Below, piece after piece: positions 6,232 to 7,729 of a stretch of 7,729 nucleotides of DNA. The first letter of the stretch is position 1. The number at the start of each line of letters is the position of its first letter. The stretch is from positions 1 through 7,729 of the forward strand of contig JAJAZF010000446.1 of assembly GCA_026785875.1 (NCBI GenBank), in the 5' to 3' direction. This stretch comes from Chamaesiphon sp. Lineage in GTDB: Bacteria; Cyanobacteriota; Cyanobacteriia; Cyanobacteriales; Chamaesiphonaceae. Made by a program: the position numbers and the translations under genes. The notes under the pieces were generated by a model. That model did no database searches. It had not been told where the DNA came from and was given only the letters and a program-made list of their open reading frames with translations.

Positions 6232-6256
6232 CCCCAATCCCCGATCCCCTCTACCC
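6232..6256 (-). repeat. Heptamer GGGGATN tract directly after the pds stop codon; G-quadruplex motif in the mRNA sense
   Basis: On the minus strand, three consecutive heptamers GGGGATC, GGGGATT and GGGGATA follow GGGTAGA. The four G-runs (6256-6254, 6249-6246, 6242-6239, 6235-6232) are separated by loops of 4, 3 and 3 bases, a compact G-quadruplex pattern. The first G is the last base of the pds TAG stop. The GGGATTGGGGA stretch can also pair with the complement of GGGATTAGGGA at 6144-6154. Confidence 0.6.
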
Positions 6257-7662
6257 TAAACCGCAGTAGCTAGTGATTTTGCGACTGTGGGCTGATAATT
6301 GGCGATCTCCTGTGCTGCAAGCTTACCAGAAAGTACCGCACCTTCCATACTCCCAAGATACTCTTGCATCGTATAGCTACCAGCAAGAAAGAAATTGGAA
6401 ATCGGCGTAGATTGGCTCGGTCGGCAATCTTGTCGCCCTGGAGATGCAGTATAAACCGATCGAGGTGTCTTAACTACTTTAGATTTACGTAATTTAGCAG
6501 GACTATCGCCAGTCAAATGCTGTGGGAACAAGCGTTCTAGTTCGGTCATGGTCGCCGCCACGATCTCGTCGTCGGATTTGTCGATCCAATCTTTGGCTGG
6601 GGCAATAATCAGTTCTAGCATCGATCGATCTGGGTCTTCATACTCCTTGCAAGCTACGCTCATATCAGCATAGACACTCAGAATATCCGATCTCGAAAAT
6701 AGCAGATGATCGATATCAGTCAACTTGCGATCGAACCAAAGGTGCAGGTTAATCACTGGCACACCTTCCAATTCCTGCATTTTCTCAAAGAACTCAATCT
6801 TCCGCCACGGTTCGGGCATGAGTATCTTGATGACATCTACAGGCATCGCCGACACATAGGCATCAGCCACCACGATTTCATCCGACTGACCATTAATTCC
6901 CCGCATCACAAAATGCTTGACCGTACCATCATCATTCAGCACGATTTGTTTGAGTGGCTTCTCCATCCGAATTTCGCCACCACGGGCTTCAAAATGCTCC
7001 ACAATAGGCTGACACAATCGTTCGGTCGGCGACCCATCTAAAAAGGCGATTTTGGAGCCATAGCGTTCCTTGAGAAACTTGTTGATCGCAGTCAATGGAA
7101 TCGTTGCCGATACATCTTCAGGATTGATAAAAGTTAAAGCTTTAGATGCTGCTACAAAGATATCCGAATTAACTCGATCGTCAATTCCCTGCCGTCGCAG
7201 CCATTCTAACAAGCTGTACTTGTCCATATCTTCGACATACTTGCGTCCTCGCAAGACTGCTGGCCACAAGCCGAGGGCAAACTTGATTTTTTGCTCCCAA
7301 GTGAGCATGTCATTATTTTTCAGGATTGAAACAATGACGTTAAAAGGTGCTGGGATGTCTGGCACGCTGAAATATGAGTACTTACCTGGCTTCTCTGGCT
7401 GATTGAAGATCAGAGCGTGTTCTTTCCATTGCAAGTGGTCTTCAATTCCCAGCTCCTTCATCAACTGGAGCATGTTGGGGTAAGCCCCAAAGAAAGCATG
7501 GAGTCCAGTTTCATACCAGTCGCCATCCTCATCCTTCCAAGCCGCAACTAAGCCGCCCAACACATCCCGACTCTCAAACAAGATGGGGGTATGTCCGGCA
7601 TCTGACAAATATTTAGCACAAGCTAGTCCGGCTAAACCTGCTCCTGCAATGGCTACACGCAT
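6256..7662 (-). CDS. crtP/pds: 15-cis-phytoene desaturase (plant/cyanobacterial type)
   Basis: This 468-residue FAD enzyme converts phytoene to zeta-carotene via phytofluene, with plastoquinone as electron acceptor. The N-terminal dinucleotide-binding fold reads MRVAIAGAGLAGLACAKYLS (GxGxxG at 7-12), followed by DVLGG and WKDEDGDWYETGLH (42-55). Other family blocks are FINPEDVSATIPLTAINKFL (178-197), GSKIAFLDGSPTERLCQP (202-219), SRSDILSVYADMSV, VVKTPRSVY and the C-terminal flavin-binding AGSYTMQEYLGSMEGAVLSGKL. Length equals that of Synechocystis CrtP, about 470 residues. AGGA six bases before the ATG at 7662 supports this start. K195 replaces an arginine linked to norflurazon binding and resistance; L38 and A56 also depart from the usual Lys and Ile/Val. 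It is peripheral to thylakoid or cytoplasmic membranes and precedes crtB in the conserved order. Its promoter should lie in the last 67 bases of the window or beyond; I see no convincing -35/-10 pair. Confidence 0.97.
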   Translation of the reverse strand: MRVAIAGAGLAGLACAKYLSDAGHTPILFESRDVLGGLVAAWKDEDGDWYETGLHAFFGAYPNMLQLMKELGIEDHLQWKEHALIFNQPEKPGKYSYFSVPDIPAPFNVIVSILKNNDMLTWEQKIKFALGLWPAVLRGRKYVEDMDKYSLLEWLRRQGIDDRVNSDIFVAASKALTFINPEDVSATIPLTAINKFLKERYGSKIAFLDGSPTERLCQPIVEHFEARGGEIRMEKPLKQIVLNDDGTVKHFVMRGINGQSDEIVVADAYVSAMPVDVIKILMPEPWRKIEFFEKMQELEGVPVINLHLWFDRKLTDIDHLLFSRSDILSVYADMSVACKEYEDPDRSMLELIIAPAKDWIDKSDDEIVAATMTELERLFPQHLTGDSPAKLRKSKVVKTPRSVYTASPGRQDCRPSQSTPISNFFLAGSYTMQEYLGSMEGAVLSGKLAAQEIANYQPTVAKSLATAV

Positions 7663-7729
7663 TTATTCCTACTACCCCTATACGATCGACGTTCTAATCA
7701 ATACTCTACCAAATTTAATTATATTTGCA

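Noticed and set aside
6706..7402. Two open frames of about 110 codons on the plus strand (6706-7041 and 7070-7402)
   Set aside because: They lie wholly antisense to the well-supported pds gene, show no recognisable domains, and are explained by the base composition of the opposite strand.
1..7729. Dense CGATCG motifs as possible regulatory sites or a repeat array
   Set aside because: They are scattered through coding and non-coding sequence, as expected of the genome-wide HIP1-core bias in cyanobacteria, with no regular spacing and no CRISPR-like spacers.
7663..7729. Possible pds promoter in the last 67 bases
   Set aside because: No -35/-10 pair with acceptable spacing was found; TTGATT and TATAGG are only 13 bases apart, so I did not call a promoter.

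Overview
The window looks like cyanobacterial chromosome. Two things support this. First, the carotenoid and prenylquinone enzymes are of the cyanobacterial/plant type: plant-type phytoene desaturase (crtP/pds) followed by crtB, and an Sll0418-like MPBQ methyltransferase. Second, CGATCG, the core of the cyanobacterial HIP1 octamer, is strongly over-represented (about thirty copies by eye, against roughly two expected), with three complete GCGATCGC sites. Genus cannot be fixed from the sequence alone. All recognised genes are on the minus strand, so transcription runs from high to low coordinates. No tRNA, rRNA, insertion sequence or CRISPR array was seen, and no gene-free stretch exceeds 300 bases.

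In transcription order, the right half carries crtP/pds (7662-6256) and crtB (6085-5153), the first two committed steps of carotenoid synthesis. Their 170-base spacer is unusual. It holds heptamer-like G-rich tracts on opposite strands, each able to form a G-quadruplex, and parts of the two tracts can also pair with each other in the transcript. Next come a three-histidine-box fatty acid desaturase (4913-3774) and, 63 bases later, an MPBQ/MSBQ methyltransferase of plastoquinone/tocopherol synthesis (3710-2706). These four genes form a thylakoid lipid, quinone and pigment neighbourhood. An almost perfect 32-base palindrome then separates them from the next cluster.

The left half is the most unexpected part. 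It is a compact cluster for a C-family (cbb3-type) heme-copper oxidase: CcoN-like catalytic subunit (2497-1043), CcoO-like monoheme cytochrome c (1019-489) and a small CcoS/CcoQ-like membrane protein (492-271) that overlaps ccoO by ATGA. No ccoP is present. A universal stress protein gene begins at 141 and runs off the window. Cyanobacterial respiration is usually described in terms of aa3-type Cox, ARTO and bd oxidases. The CcoN keeps all the heme and CuB histidines and the cross-link tyrosine, spaced exactly as in Pseudomonas stutzeri CcoN. However, the conserved glutamate near the proximal histidine is replaced by tryptophan (W341). This divergent, CcoP-less oxidase is the best candidate for an under-described system here.
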